Positions 42,111 to 51,590 of a DNA stretch of 64,000 nt are shown one piece after another (the first letter of the stretch is position 1; every line of letters starts with the position of its first letter). A program made the translations under genes and the position numbers. The notes under the pieces were generated by a model, which searched no databases, had not been told where the DNA came from, and saw nothing but the letters and a program-made list of their open reading frames with translations. This DNA is from Alphaproteobacteria bacterium (GTDB lineage: Bacteria > Pseudomonadota > Alphaproteobacteria > Geminicoccales > Geminicoccaceae): positions 28,375 to 92,374 of the forward strand of contig JALUAG010000008.1 of the NCBI GenBank assembly GCA_027045875.1, written 5' to 3'.

Positions 42111-43349
42111 GTGGCCGAGGGGCGGCAGGGCCTGCGTGCGGTCCTGGGCGAGCCCGCCTTCGCCCGCTACGTGGCCGGCAACGCCGTATCGCTGGTCGGT
42201 ACCTGGACCCAGCGGGTGGCGGTGGGCTGGCTCGCCTGGGAGCTCGAGGGCTCGCCCTTCTGGCTCGGCGTGGTGGCCTTCGCCGATCTGTTCCCGACCC
42301 TGGTCGTCGGTCCGTTCGGCGGTCTGCTCGCCGACCGCCTCGAACGGCGCCGCATCCTCCTCACGACCCAGAGCCTGCTCGCCCTGCAGTCGCTGGCGCT
42401 GGCCGTGCTGACCCTGGCCGGATACATCGACATCCTGGTGCTGGTGGCGATGAGCGCGCTGCAGGGTGCGCTGGTGGGCATCAACCAGCCGGCGCGCCTC
42501 GCCTACATCCCGACTCTCGTCTCGCGCGCCCGGCTGGCGTCCGCCGTCGCCCTCAACAGCGTCGTCTTCAATACCGCCCGCATCGCCGGTCCGGCGGTGG
42601 GCGGCCTCCTGATCGCCGGCTTCGGCACCGCCGCCGCCTTCCTCGCCAACACGGCGAGCTATCTCGTGTTCATCCTCGCCCTCGCCCGCCTGCCCGCGGC
42701 CCGTCCGCCGTCCCGCGCCCGTGCCGGCTGGCTCGCCGAGTTGCAGGAAGCGCTCTCCCTGGTGACGGGTGGTGGCGCCCTCGCCCCGGTCTTCGCCATG
42801 GTGCTGGGCGCGAGCGTGCTGCTGCGCCCGGTGGCCGAATTCCTGCCGGCGCTGGCGGCCGGCGTCTACGGCGGCGGTGCCGGCGCCTTCGCGCTCCTCA
42901 CCGCCTCCCTCGGCGCCGGTGCGGTGGCCGGCGGGCTGTGGCTGGCCGCGCGGCCGGCCGTGGACGAGCTCCGCGCCCTGTTCGCCATTCAGTTCGCCGG
43001 CACGGCGACGCTCCTGCTGCTGCTGGCGAGCCCCGATCTGCGCTTCGCGGTGCCGGCGGCCTTTCTCTGCGGGGCCGCCTTCGCCGCGACCGGGGTGACC
43101 GCCCAGAGCCTGCTTCAGAAGCGGGTACCGATGGACATCCGCGGCCGGGTGCTCGCCCTCTACGGCCTCTGCATGCGCAGCGGGCCGGCCATCGGCGCGG
43201 TGGCCGCGGGCGCCCTCGCGGAAGGGCTCGGCCTGCGGCCCACCCTGGCCCTCGGCGGCCTCGCCAATCTGCTGCTCGCGGGCCTGCTGCTGCGTCGGCG
43301 CGGGCGGCTCGCGGCGCGCCTCGAAACCCTTGCCGGCAGCGGTGATTGA
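42111..43349 (+). CDS. MFS transporter (EntS/drug-exporter like)
   Basis: A 412-residue protein with about 12 hydrophobic segments. GGLLADRLERRRILL is the loop 2-3 motif A (G-x-x-x-D-R-x-x-R-R). It resembles the EntS branch of the major facilitator superfamily, which exports siderophores or drugs. Substrate unknown. The GTG at 42111 follows the thioesterase stop by 4 bp, suggesting co-transcription. It ends just before the rplM promoter. Confidence 0.88.
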   Translation: MAEGRQGLRAVLGEPAFARYVAGNAVSLVGTWTQRVAVGWLAWELEGSPFWLGVVAFADLFPTLVVGPFGGLLADRLERRRILLTTQSLLALQSLALAVLTLAGYIDILVLVAMSALQGALVGINQPARLAYIPTLVSRARLASAVALNSVVFNTARIAGPAVGGLLIAGFGTAAAFLANTASYLVFILALARLPAARPPSRARAGWLAELQEALSLVTGGGALAPVFAMVLGASVLLRPVAEFLPALAAGVYGGGAGAFALLTASLGAGAVAGGLWLAARPAVDELRALFAIQFAGTATLLLLLASPDLRFAVPAAFLCGAAFAATGVTAQSLLQKRVPMDIRGRVLALYGLCMRSGPAIGAVAAGALAEGLGLRPTLALGGLANLLLAGLLLRRRGRLAARLETLAGSGD

Positions 43350-43352
43350 ACG

Positions 43353-43381
43353 TTGACAGGCCGGCCCCTTGGGCCTAGATG
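43353..43381 (+). promoter_or_regulatory. Predicted promoter of rplM-rpsI
   Basis: A consensus TTGACA (43353-43358), a 17-bp spacer and TAGATG (43376-43381). It starts 4 bp after the MFS stop and leaves a leader of about 114 nt before rplM. Confidence 0.55.
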
Positions 43382-43391
43382 TCGCCGGCAC

Positions 43392-43413
43392 CGACGAGCG
43401 GCACGGCTCGTCG
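43392..43413 (+). promoter_or_regulatory. Hairpin in the rplM leader
   Basis: CGACGAGC pairs perfectly with GCTCGTCG across the 6-nt loop GGCACG. It lies at the very start of the predicted leader and is followed by a U-containing tract. It may act as an attenuator or a binding site for a ribosomal protein. Confidence 0.4.
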
Positions 43414-43501
43414 TTCGCGTTTCTGTCGGCCGTCGCCAAGCCGCGTCGGAGTTCCGCGGGGAACGGCGGTCGAGCCACGGGCATTGCGGGCAGATACCGA
43501 C

Positions 43502-43978
43502 ATGAAGACCTATTCGGCCAAGCCTGCCGACATCGAGCGCGGCTGGTACGTAATCGACGCGGACGGCCTGGTCCTCGGCCGACTGGCGGCCTTCATCGCC
43601 GACCGGCTGCGCGGCAAGCACAAGCCGATCTGGACGCCGCACATGGACTGCGGCGACCACATCGTGGTGGTCAACGCCGAGAAGGTCGCGCTCACCGGCA
43701 ACAAGCGCCAGCAGAAGGTCTACTATCGCCACACCGGCTATGCCGGCGGCATCAAGGAGGAGCGGGCCGACAAGATCCTTTCCGGCCGCTTCCCGGAGCG
43801 CGTGCTGATCAAGGCCGTCGAGCGGATGATCAACAAGGGACCGCTGCGCAACCGGGTGATGCGCAAGCTCCACGTCTACAAGGGTCCCGACCACCCGCAT
43901 CAGGCGCAAAAGCCGGTGGCCCTCGACGTCGCCGCCCTCAACCGCAAGAACAGCGTCAAGGAGATGGCCGATGGCTGA
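43502..43978 (+). CDS. rplM: 50S ribosomal protein L13
   Basis: A 158-residue L13. [38 protein letters not shown] and [21 protein letters not shown] are typical. It is one of the earliest proteins in 50S assembly. The ATG at 43502 is supported by homology; the frame opens earlier without similarity. The last 8 bp overlap rpsI, the usual pairing. Confidence 0.98.
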   Translation: MKTYSAKPADIERGWYVIDADGLVLGRLAAFIADRLRGKHKPIWTPHMDCGDHIVVVNAEKVALTGNKRQQKVYYRHTGYAGGIKEERADKILSGRFPERVLIKAVERMINKGPLRNRVMRKLHVYKGPDHPHQAQKPVALDVAALNRKNSVKEMADG

Positions 43979-44462
43979 GACGGAGACCGCTTCCGGCTTC
44001 GAAGCGCTGGCCCGGCTCAAGCCCCAGGCTCCGACCGAGACCGAGGTCGAGGCGGAGGCGCCCAAGCTCGATGCCCTCGGCCGCGCCTACGCCACCGGCG
44101 GCCGCAAGGAGGCGACGGCGCGGGTGTGGCTCAAGGCCGGCAGCGGCAAGTTCGTCGTCAACGGCAAGCCGATGACCGAATACTTCGCCCGCCCCGTCCT
44201 CCAGATGATCGTCAACCAGCCCTTCGACGCCGTCGATCGCCTGGGCCAGTACGACGTCTTCTGCACGGTGTCGGGCGGCGGGCTGTCGGGACAGGCGGGC
44301 GCGGTGCGCCACGGTATCAGCCGGGCCCTCGTGGCCTACGATCCCACCCTGCGGCCGGTCCTCAAGTCCGGCGGCTTCCTCACCCGCGACGCCCGCCGCG
44401 TGGAACGCAAGAAGTACGGCAAGCCCAAGGCGCGCAAGAGCTTCCAGTTCTCCAAGCGCTGA
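43971..44462 (+). CDS. rpsI: 30S ribosomal protein S9
   Basis: A 163-residue S9 with the acidic N-terminal extension (about 35 residues) common in alphaproteobacteria. [32 protein letters not shown] and the basic C-terminal tail ending [17 protein letters not shown], which reaches the P-site tRNA, are intact. It overlaps rplM by 8 bp and is followed by an intrinsic terminator. Confidence 0.98.
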   Translation: MAETETASGFEALARLKPQAPTETEVEAEAPKLDALGRAYATGGRKEATARVWLKAGSGKFVVNGKPMTEYFARPVLQMIVNQPFDAVDRLGQYDVFCTVSGGGLSGQAGAVRHGISRALVAYDPTLRPVLKSGGFLTRDARRVERKKYGKPKARKSFQFSKR

Positions 44463-44486
44463 GCTCTCCGCGATCCCACGGCCGGG

Positions 44487-44504
44487 GCCGGGCATCCGCC
44501 CGGC
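44487..44504 (+). terminator. Rho-independent terminator after rpsI
   Basis: A perfect 7-bp stem GCCGGGC/GCCCGGC with loop ATCC, 25 bp after the rpsI stop, followed by TCTTGGTCTTT. The T-tract is broken but adequate. Confidence 0.6.
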
Positions 44505-44526
44505 TCTTGGTCTTTCGTTCGCCCCC

Positions 44527-45150
44527 CTAGCGGCGCCGGAACAGCCCGTAGACGAAGGGCTGTCGGACCCCGCCCGGCGTCACATGGAGATGGCGCCGCC
44601 AGGCCACCGGCTCCAGAATGTCGGCGAAGGCCGCGGCGAGCGTTTCCGGATCGTGGCGCCGTACGGGAAGGCCGCTGCATTTGGGTGGCGCATCCGGCGC
44701 GAAGGTGGCGATGATCGCCCGGCCATCCCTAGCCAGCGCCTGCGCGAGGGTGGCACGATAGGCCGCCCGCTCCGTCTCGGCGACGAGAAAGTGGAACACC
44801 GCACGGTCGTGCCACAGGCCGTAGCGGCGCGGCGGCTGCCAACGGGTGACGTCGGCCACCTCCCAGTGCACCGCCGCCGCACGCTCGGCCAGGCGCCGCC
44901 GGGCGGGCGCGAAGGCCGCGGGCGCGATGTCCACCACCGTGACATCGCGATATCCCCGGTCCAGCAGGTGATCGACCAGGGTCGACGCGCCGCCGCCCAT
45001 ATCGAGGATCGGGGTGTCGGCGGCCGGTCCCGCCTCCTCGATCAGCTCGAGGGAGGTGACGGGTACCGCCTCGTACCAGCTCACCCGCTCGGCGTCCTTT
45101 TCCGACCAGACCCGCTGCCAGTGCTCCTCGCGGGCCTCGCACCCGGCCAT
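44527..45150 (-). CDS. Class I SAM-dependent methyltransferase
   Basis: A 207-residue methyltransferase. REEHWQRVWSEKDAERVSWYE opens the family; ILDMGGGASTLVDHLLDRG is the SAM loop and VTVVDIAPAA the acidic second motif. RYGLWHDRAVFHFLVAE is characteristic of a methyltransferase group found beside varied genes and sometimes named for thiol or tellurite handling. Substrate unknown. The ATG at 45150 has GGAGG upstream. Convergent with rpsI and divergent from ribokinase. Confidence 0.82.
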   Translation of the reverse strand: MAGCEAREEHWQRVWSEKDAERVSWYEAVPVTSLELIEEAGPAADTPILDMGGGASTLVDHLLDRGYRDVTVVDIAPAAFAPARRRLAERAAAVHWEVADVTRWQPPRRYGLWHDRAVFHFLVAETERAAYRATLAQALARDGRAIIATFAPDAPPKCSGLPVRRHDPETLAAAFADILEPVAWRRHLHVTPGGVRQPFVYGLFRRR

Positions 45151-45276
45151 CTCGACGCCTCCTCCGCGGCTGCCGTTCGGCCGGGATATGGGTCCCGCGG
45201 CCGCCGCCGGCAACGGACTCGACAGCGCCCGGGAGACGATCCGATAACGGCCCCGTTGCCGGTGGAGGGAAAGCCC

Positions 45277-46191
45277 ATGCTCGTCGTGTTCGGCTCCATC
45301 AACGCCGATCTCCTGTTCAAGGTCGAGGCGCTGCCGCGGCCCGGCGAAACCGTCCTCTGTCCCGACTACACCTTCGCCCCCGGCGGCAAGGGGGCGAACC
45401 AGGCCGCGGCCGCCGCCAAGGCCGGCGCCGAGGTGCGTTTCGTGGGCAACGTCGGCGGCGATGCCTACGGACCGGTGGTGCGGCGGCTGCTGGCCGAGGC
45501 CGGCGTGGAGGTCGACGCCCTCGGCACCGTCGACCGGCCCACCGCCATCGCCGTGATCGGTGTCGACGCGCGGGGCGAGAACGCCATCATCGTCGCCAGC
45601 GGCGCCAATCTCGAAACCCGCGCGACGCAGGTACCGGATGCCTGGCTGGCTCCGGGAACGACCGTTCTGTGCCAGAACGAGATCCGCTCCGAGGAGACCT
45701 TCGCCCTCCTGCGCCGCGCCCGCGACCGAGGCGCCCGCACGATCCTCAACCTGGCGCCGGCATCGCCGGTGCCGCCGGAGGTTCTGGGCGCCCTCGATCT
45801 GCTCGTGGTCAACGAGATCGAGGCGGCGATGGCGGCCGGACACGAGGCGACGACGCCCGAGGCGCTCGCCCGCGAACTGCACCGGCGCTTCGGCCTCACC
45901 TGCGTCGTCACCCTCGGGGCGCAGGGCGCCCTGGCGGCGGGGCCGGACGGACTCCATCGCGTGTCCTCCCTCGCCGTCGAACCCGTCGACACCACCGGTG
46001 CCGGTGACGCCTTCGTGGGCGTGCTGGCGGCCTGTCTGGATCGTGGACGGCGCCTCCCGGAGGCGCTCCACCGGGCCTCCGTCGCGGCCGGGCTCGCCTG
46101 CGAGCGGGTGGGTGCGCAGACCGCGCAGCCGCGGCATCCGGAGATCGAGGCGCGGCTCGCCGACTGTCCGCCCCCGGTTCGCCACCCCTGA
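45277..46191 (+). CDS. rbsK: Ribokinase (PfkB family)
   Basis: A 304-residue sugar kinase. VFGSINADLLFKVEALPRPGET and FAPGGKGANQAAAAAKAGAEV form the sugar-binding N-terminus, and VEPVDTTGAGDAFVG holds the anion hole and catalytic aspartate. The spacing matches ribokinase best, but other pentose or nucleoside kinases are possible. The ATG at 45277 has GGAGGG upstream. No ribose transporter is nearby. Confidence 0.88.
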   Translation: MLVVFGSINADLLFKVEALPRPGETVLCPDYTFAPGGKGANQAAAAAKAGAEVRFVGNVGGDAYGPVVRRLLAEAGVEVDALGTVDRPTAIAVIGVDARGENAIIVASGANLETRATQVPDAWLAPGTTVLCQNEIRSEETFALLRRARDRGARTILNLAPASPVPPEVLGALDLLVVNEIEAAMAAGHEATTPEALARELHRRFGLTCVVTLGAQGALAAGPDGLHRVSSLAVEPVDTTGAGDAFVGVLAACLDRGRRLPEALHRASVAAGLACERVGAQTAQPRHPEIEARLADCPPPVRHP

Positions 46192-46333
46192 GGCCGGCGG
46201 CGCCGGCGGGCGCGGCATCCCCGGGTGTGCCGCAGATCACTTTCCCACCGGCCCGGAGGACCTATCAAGCCACCGTTAACCCCACCCGTTCGATCCTCGG
46301 GGCGGACAGACGGCAGTGGAAGGGAAACGCCTC

Positions 46334-46516
46334 ATGGTCTGGTGGATCGTCACCCGCACGCAATCCGACTCCCGTTCGGGAGGGTCCGTCGCCCCGCGTA
46401 GCCACCGTGTGGGCCCGTTCGCCACCTCGCACGAGGCCGAGGCCGAGCGTCGGCGTCTCGCCCGCGAACGGCGCCAGTCGCCGCGCGAGCTGCAGGTGGT
46501 CTGCGATTTCAGCTGA
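46334..46516 (+). CDS. Small hypothetical protein
   Basis: A 60-residue basic protein: WWIVTRTQ, a Ser/Gly-rich stretch, then RVGPFATSHEAEAERRRLARERR. The pattern G-P-F-x-S-x-x-E-A-E is like short proteins that modify output of SPOR-type strands, but no family is certain. The ATG at 46334 has GGAAGGGAA upstream; the frame also opens with GTG at 46316. It lies between ribokinase and the acyl-CoA synthetase. Confidence 0.5.
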   Translation: MVWWIVTRTQSDSRSGGSVAPRSHRVGPFATSHEAEAERRRLARERRQSPRELQVVCDFS

Positions 46517-46739
46517 CGTCTCCGTCGCCTGACACCGCCCGTCCTCTCGTCCCCCGGCGAGAGAACGGGCGGCTCCGGCCGCGTCACGAATGCCGCAACG
46601 GGCTTGCCCGCCCGCACCCGAAACATGCTATAGGTCCGCTCGCGGTCGAGGGCGGGAGGTGACAGCCGATGCACCGGGGAGGATCCCCGTCGCCACCCGA
46701 CGGGACCGCGTCCTGCTGGCCAGGGGACGTCGGAGATCC

Positions 46740-48665
46740 ATGCAGCAGCCGGTGCTCGACGAACTCGATACCTTTCCGAAGCTCCTTCTCCACAACGCCG
46801 CCAACTGGCCCGACGAAGTGGCCATGCGGGAGAAGGAATACGGCATCTGGAACACCTACAGCTGGCGCGACTACTGCGACCGGGTGCGGGAGATCGCCTG
46901 CGGGCTCAAGGCGCTCGGGCTCGAGCGCGGCGAGGTGGTGGCGATCATCGGCCGCAACCGCCCCAACTGGGTCTGGAGCGAGCTCGCCGCCCACAGCCTG
47001 GGTGCGATCACGATGGGCATCTACGAGGACGTGCTGGCGCAGGAGGCCGGCTACCTCCTCACCTATTCGGGGGCGCGCATCATCGTCGCGGAGGACGAGG
47101 AACAGGTGGACAAGATGCTGGAGCTCGGCTCCGGGATCCCGGAGGTCCGCTGGATCGTCTATCACGACGATCGCGGCATGCGGAAATACGACGACCCGCG
47201 TCTCGTGAGCTGGCAGCAGCTGATCGAGCGCGGGGCGGCGCTCCGGGCCGAGCGACCGAAGCTGTTCGAGGAGGAAGTGGCGACCGGTCGCGGCGAGGAC
47301 GTGGCCATGCTGTGCACCACCTCGGGCACCACCGCCAATCCCAAGCTGGCGATGCTCCAGCACAAGCCCTTCCTGCGGCACATGACCGCCTACCTCGCCG
47401 TCGATCCGCGGGAGCCCACCGACGAATATGTGAGCATCCTGCCGCTGCCGTGGATCATGGAGCAGGTCTACGTGGTGGCGATGCCGCTTCTCTGCCGCAT
47501 CCGCGTGAGCTTCCCGGAGAGTGCCGAGACGGCGATGCAGGATCTGCGCGAGATCGGCCCGACCCACATCCTGCTGGCACCGCGGGTCTGGGAGCAGACG
47601 GCCGCCGACATCCGCGCCCGCATCATGGACGCCAATCGCGTGAACCAGGCGATCTTCGACTTCGCTCTCAGGATCGGCTACGAAGCCATCGAGAAACAGA
47701 AGCGTTCCTGGCTCGCCGACATGCTGCTGTTCGGGGCGTTGCGGGACCGGCTCGGATTCTCCCGCCTCAAGTCGGCCGCCACCGGGGGCGCCGCGCTGGG
47801 GCCCGATACCTTCAAGTTCTTCCTCGCCATGGGCGTACCGCTCAAGCAGCTCTACGGCCAGACCGAGGCGTGCGGCGCCTACACCATCCAGAAGGGCAGC
47901 GAGATCGACTTCGACAGCTCCGGCGTCCCCTTCCCCGACTGCGAGGTGCGCATCGCCGACCCCGACGAGCAGGGCCTCGGGGAGATCCAGGCCCGGACCC
48001 CGGGCATGTTCAAGGGCTATTTCGAGAACGAGGAGGCCACCCGGGAAACCATGACCGAGGACGGTTTCCTCAAGACCGGGGACGGTGGCTACTTCGATGC
48101 CGAGGGGCGGCTCGTGGTGATCGACCGGCTGAAAGACATGGCGACCACCTCCACGGGCATCAAGTTTTCGCCGCAGTACATCGAGAACAAACTCAAATTC
48201 TCGCCCTTCATCGGCGAAGCGGTGGTCCTCGGCAACGGCCGCTCCTGGCTCGCCGCGATCGTCTGCATCCGGTACTCGATGGTCTCGAAATGGGCCGAGA
48301 ACCGCGGCATCGCCTTCACCAACTACCAGAACCTCGCCGCCAATCCGCAGGTCTACGAGCTGCTGGCCGAGGAACTGGAAAAGGTCAACGCGAGCCTGCC
48401 CGAGGCCCAGCGGATCCGGCGGTTCGTGCTGCTGCACAAGGAGCTCGATCCCGACGACGGCGAGGTCACCCGCACCCGCAAGGTCCGGCGCGGCGTGATC
48501 GACGAGCGCTACGGGCCGCTGATCGAGGCGATCTACGGCGGGCTGCCGGAAGTCCGTTTCCGGGGCGAGGTGACCTTCGAGGACGGCCGCAAGGGCGTGC
48601 TCGAGGCCGATCTCGCGATCCGCGACACCTCCGCGCACGCCGCCGCTCGGGCCGAGGCGGCCTAG
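46740..48665 (+). CDS. Long-chain acyl-CoA synthetase-like AMP-dependent ligase
   Basis: A 641-residue ANL-family enzyme. The P-loop TSGTTANPKLAML (about 198-210) is near-canonical. YGQTEACG is the A5 motif, TGDGGYFDAEGRLVVIDRLKD the A7/A8 hinge, and TRTRKVRRG the C-terminal catalytic-lysine region. The family adenylates a carboxylic acid and transfers it to CoA. It stands directly upstream of livG (4 bp gap), so its substrate is probably what the ABC system imports. The ATG at 46740 has GGAG upstream. Confidence 0.88.
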   Translation: MQQPVLDELDTFPKLLLHNAANWPDEVAMREKEYGIWNTYSWRDYCDRVREIACGLKALGLERGEVVAIIGRNRPNWVWSELAAHSLGAITMGIYEDVLAQEAGYLLTYSGARIIVAEDEEQVDKMLELGSGIPEVRWIVYHDDRGMRKYDDPRLVSWQQLIERGAALRAERPKLFEEEVATGRGEDVAMLCTTSGTTANPKLAMLQHKPFLRHMTAYLAVDPREPTDEYVSILPLPWIMEQVYVVAMPLLCRIRVSFPESAETAMQDLREIGPTHILLAPRVWEQTAADIRARIMDANRVNQAIFDFALRIGYEAIEKQKRSWLADMLLFGALRDRLGFSRLKSAATGGAALGPDTFKFFLAMGVPLKQLYGQTEACGAYTIQKGSEIDFDSSGVPFPDCEVRIADPDEQGLGEIQARTPGMFKGYFENEEATRETMTEDGFLKTGDGGYFDAEGRLVVIDRLKDMATTSTGIKFSPQYIENKLKFSPFIGEAVVLGNGRSWLAAIVCIRYSMVSKWAENRGIAFTNYQNLAANPQVYELLAEELEKVNASLPEAQRIRRFVLLHKELDPDDGEVTRTRKVRRGVIDERYGPLIEAIYGGLPEVRFRGEVTFEDGRKGVLEADLAIRDTSAHAAARAEAA

Positions 48666-48669
48666 GCCC

Positions 48670-49491
48670 ATGAGCGGGGTCCAGCAGCGGGAGAGTGCCG
48701 TCCAGCGTAAGCGCCAGATCGGCGAGGTGCTGCTGGCGGTGGAGAACATCGGCCTGCGCTTCGGCGGCGTGCAGGCCCTCTCGGGCGTCAGCTTCGACAT
48801 CCGCGAGGGGGAGATCCGCGCCATCATCGGCCCCAACGGGGCCGGCAAGTCGTCGATGCTCAACGTCATCAACGGCTTCTACCAGCCCCAGGAAGGCGTC
48901 ATCGTCTGGCGCGGCCAGCGCCTGCGACGCATGCGGCCGCATTTCGCCGCCCGCAGCGGCATCGCCCGCACCTTCCAGAACATCGCCCTCTTCAAGGGCA
49001 TGAGCACCCTCGACAACATCATGACCGGGCGCATGCTCAAGATGCGGGCGACCATGCTCGAGCAGGCGATCTACTGGGGCCGCGCCCGTCGCGAGGAGCT
49101 CGAACACCGCGCCTTCGTCGAGCGCATCATCGACTTCCTCGAGATCCAGCACATCCGCAACGTGCCGGTCGGCAGGCTGCCCTACGGGCTGCAGAAGCGG
49201 GTGGAACTCGCCCGCGCCCTGGCCATGCAGCCGACCCTCCTGCTGCTCGACGAGCCGATGGCCGGAATGAACCTCGAGGAGAAGGAGGACATGTGCCGCT
49301 ACATCCTCGACGTGAACGAGGAATTCGGCACCACGGTGGCGCTCATCGAGCACGACATGGGGGTGGTGATGGACATCTCCGACCGCGTCGTGGTCCTCGA
49401 CTACGGACGGCTGCTGGCCGACGGACCACCCGAGGCGGTGCGACGCGATCCGGAAGTGATCAAGGCCTATCTCGGCGTGCCCCACGAGTGA
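48670..49491 (+). CDS. livG: Branched-chain-type ABC transporter ATPase (LivG-like)
   Basis: A 273-residue ABC ATPase. Walker A is GPNGAGKSS, the Q-loop region RTFQNIALFKGMST, the signature segment PYGLQKRVELARAL (a variant of LSGGQ), Walker B LLLLDEPMAGMN, and the switch histidine is in IEHDMGVVM. The RTFQN and MAGMN spacing marks the LivG class. It energises uptake with LivF at the inner face of the membrane. It follows the ligase by 4 bp. Confidence 0.93.
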   Translation: MSGVQQRESAVQRKRQIGEVLLAVENIGLRFGGVQALSGVSFDIREGEIRAIIGPNGAGKSSMLNVINGFYQPQEGVIVWRGQRLRRMRPHFAARSGIARTFQNIALFKGMSTLDNIMTGRMLKMRATMLEQAIYWGRARREELEHRAFVERIIDFLEIQHIRNVPVGRLPYGLQKRVELARALAMQPTLLLLDEPMAGMNLEEKEDMCRYILDVNEEFGTTVALIEHDMGVVMDISDRVVVLDYGRLLADGPPEAVRRDPEVIKAYLGVPHE

Positions 49492-49521
49492 GCCCGAGAC
49501 ACGGGAGGGAACGGTAGGATC

Positions 49522-50457
49522 ATGGAGACCCTGTCGGCGGTACTGGTCGAGCCCTTCGTGGCCATCGCCGAGGCCCCGATGTTCTTCTTCGAGGTGCTGA
49601 TCGGCGGTCTGCTGTCGGGCGTCATGTACGCCCTCGTGGCGCTCGGCTTCGTGCTCATCTTCAAGGCCTCGGGGGTATTCAATTTCGCCCAGGGGGCGAT
49701 GGTGCTGTTCGCCGCCCTGTTCTTCGTCGGCTTCATCGATCTCGGCTGGCCCATCTGGCTGTCGCTGATCGTGACCATCCTGGTGATGATCCTCCTGGCG
49801 CTCGCCATCGAGCGGGTGGTCCTGCGGCCACTCGTCAACCAGGATCCCATCATCCTGTTCATGGCCACCATCGGCATCACCTTCTTCCTCGACGGCTTCG
49901 GTCAGACCCTCTGGGGCAGCGACGTGCGCCGCCTCGACATCGGCATTCCCGAGGATCCGCTGATCATCGCCGGCCTCTACATCAACCAGTTCGACATCTA
50001 CGCCGCCGTCATCTGCGGCCTGCTGGTGCTCGGCCTCGCCCTCTTCTTCCAGTACACCCCGACCGGGCGCGCGCTGCGGGCGGTGGCCGACGACCACCAG
50101 GCGGCGATGAGCATCGGCATCCCTCTCAACGTCATCTGGGCCATCGTCTGGACGGTGGCCGGCATCGTCGGCCTGGTCGCCGGCATCATGTGGGGCGCCA
50201 AGCTCGGCGTGCAGTTCAACCTCGCCCTCATTGCCCTCAAGGCGCTGCCGGTGCTGATCCTGGGGGGCTTCACCTCGGTTCCGGGGGCGATCGTCGGCGG
50301 TCTCATCATCGGTGCCGGCGAGAAGGTCGCCGAAGTGTTCTGGGGCGAGGTGCTGGGCGGCGCCATCGAGGACTGGTTCGCCTACATGCTCGCCATGGTC
50401 TTTCTGCTGTTCCGGCCGCAGGGGCTGTTCGGCGAGAAAATCATCGAGCGGGTGTGA
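49522..50457 (+). CDS. livH: Branched-chain-type ABC permease (LivH-like)
   Basis: A 311-residue membrane protein with about eight helices. LIGGLLSGVMYALVALGFVLIFKASGVFNFAQGAMVL is the typical LivH start, and AMSIGIPLNVIWAIVW with PVLILGGFTSVPGAIVGGLIIG are the conserved coupling and C-terminal regions. It pairs with LivM to form the pore. The ATG at 49522 follows livG by 30 bp. Confidence 0.93.
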   Translation: METLSAVLVEPFVAIAEAPMFFFEVLIGGLLSGVMYALVALGFVLIFKASGVFNFAQGAMVLFAALFFVGFIDLGWPIWLSLIVTILVMILLALAIERVVLRPLVNQDPIILFMATIGITFFLDGFGQTLWGSDVRRLDIGIPEDPLIIAGLYINQFDIYAAVICGLLVLGLALFFQYTPTGRALRAVADDHQAAMSIGIPLNVIWAIVWTVAGIVGLVAGIMWGAKLGVQFNLALIALKALPVLILGGFTSVPGAIVGGLIIGAGEKVAEVFWGEVLGGAIEDWFAYMLAMVFLLFRPQGLFGEKIIERV

Positions 50458-50460
50458 GCG

Positions 50461-51540
50461 ATGATCTATCGCGAGACCGGACAGTTCAAGACCAGCTACG
50501 GCGCCGACCAGGCGATCTTCCCGATCGCCCAGGACCGCATCGGCATGCTGATCATCATGGCGCTGGCCTTCGTCGCCATCCCGCTCACGGCGAGCGACTA
50601 CTGGCTCACCACCATCCTCCTGCCGCTCGTCATCTACGGTCTGGCGGCCCTCGGCCTCAACATCCTCACGGGATACGCCGGCCAGCTCTCCCTCGGCACC
50701 GGCGGCTTCATGGCCTGCGGCGCCTTCGCCGCCTACAAGCTGTCCACCGCCTTTCCCGAGCTGCACGTGCTCGTGGTGTTCGCCCTCTCGGGGCTCATCA
50801 CCGCCGCCGTGGGCATGCTGTTCGGTCTGCCCAGCCTGCGGATCAAGGGCTTCTACCTGGCGGTTGCCACCCTCGCCGCCCAGTTCTTCCTGCTGTGGCT
50901 GTTCAACAAGGTCCCCTGGTTCACCAACTACAGCGCCTCGGGGGTGATCAGCGCACCGCCGCTGGCCATCTGGGGCGAGACCTACGTGACCGGCTTCGAG
51001 GCCACGCCGCGCGCCAAATATCTGTTCGCGCTGAGTATCGTGACGGTGATGGCCCTGGCCGCCAAGAACATGACGCGTCTCAAGATCGGTCGCGCCTGGC
51101 GGGCCATCCGCGACATGGACATCGCCGCCGAGATCATGGGCATCCGCCCACTCGCCACCAAGCTCTCGGCCTTCGCCGTGAGCTCCTTCTACTGCGGCGT
51201 GGCCGGCGCCCTCTGGGCCTTCGCCTACACCGGCGCGGTCGAGGCGCTGGCCTTCGACATCAACGTGAGCTTCCGCATCCTGTTCATGATCATCATCGGC
51301 GGCCTGGGGTCGATCCTGGGCTCCTTCCTCGGCGCCGCCTTCATCGTCCTGCTGCCGATCTTCCTCAACAACGCCCTTCTCGCCATGGGCATGGCGGAGG
51401 CGGTGGCCCTCGCCTCGCATCTCGAGTTCATGATCATGGGCGCGCTCATCATCTTCTTCCTGATCGTCGAGCCGCACGGTCTCGCCCGGCTGTGGCAGAT
51501 CGGCAAGGAGAAGCTCCGAAAGTGGCCGTTCCCCTATTAG
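50461..51540 (+). CDS. livM: Branched-chain-type ABC permease (LivM-like)
   Basis: A 359-residue membrane protein. An N-terminal soluble stretch (about 40 residues) precedes the helices. LGLNILTGYAGQLSLGTGGFMACGAFAAY and RAWRAIRDMDIAAEIMGIRPLATKLSAFAVSSFYCGVAGAL are the LivM hallmarks. It starts 3 bp after the livH stop. Confidence 0.93.
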   Translation: MIYRETGQFKTSYGADQAIFPIAQDRIGMLIIMALAFVAIPLTASDYWLTTILLPLVIYGLAALGLNILTGYAGQLSLGTGGFMACGAFAAYKLSTAFPELHVLVVFALSGLITAAVGMLFGLPSLRIKGFYLAVATLAAQFFLLWLFNKVPWFTNYSASGVISAPPLAIWGETYVTGFEATPRAKYLFALSIVTVMALAAKNMTRLKIGRAWRAIRDMDIAAEIMGIRPLATKLSAFAVSSFYCGVAGALWAFAYTGAVEALAFDINVSFRILFMIIIGGLGSILGSFLGAAFIVLLPIFLNNALLAMGMAEAVALASHLEFMIMGALIIFFLIVEPHGLARLWQIGKEKLRKWPFPY

Positions 51541-51590
51541 GGCGGAACGTGTAAACGGTTGGGCACATCATCGCTACGGGAGGTGACACC

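Noticed and set aside
46604..46634. Promoter of the acyl-CoA synthetase (TTGCCC / TATAGG)
   Set aside because: The spacer is 19 bp, too long to call; left out of the feature list.
48466..51477. 1003-codon minus-strand frame opposite livG, livH and livM
   Set aside because: Composition is Asp/His/Glu/Gly-rich low complexity, the mirror of membrane-protein codons; no motif found.
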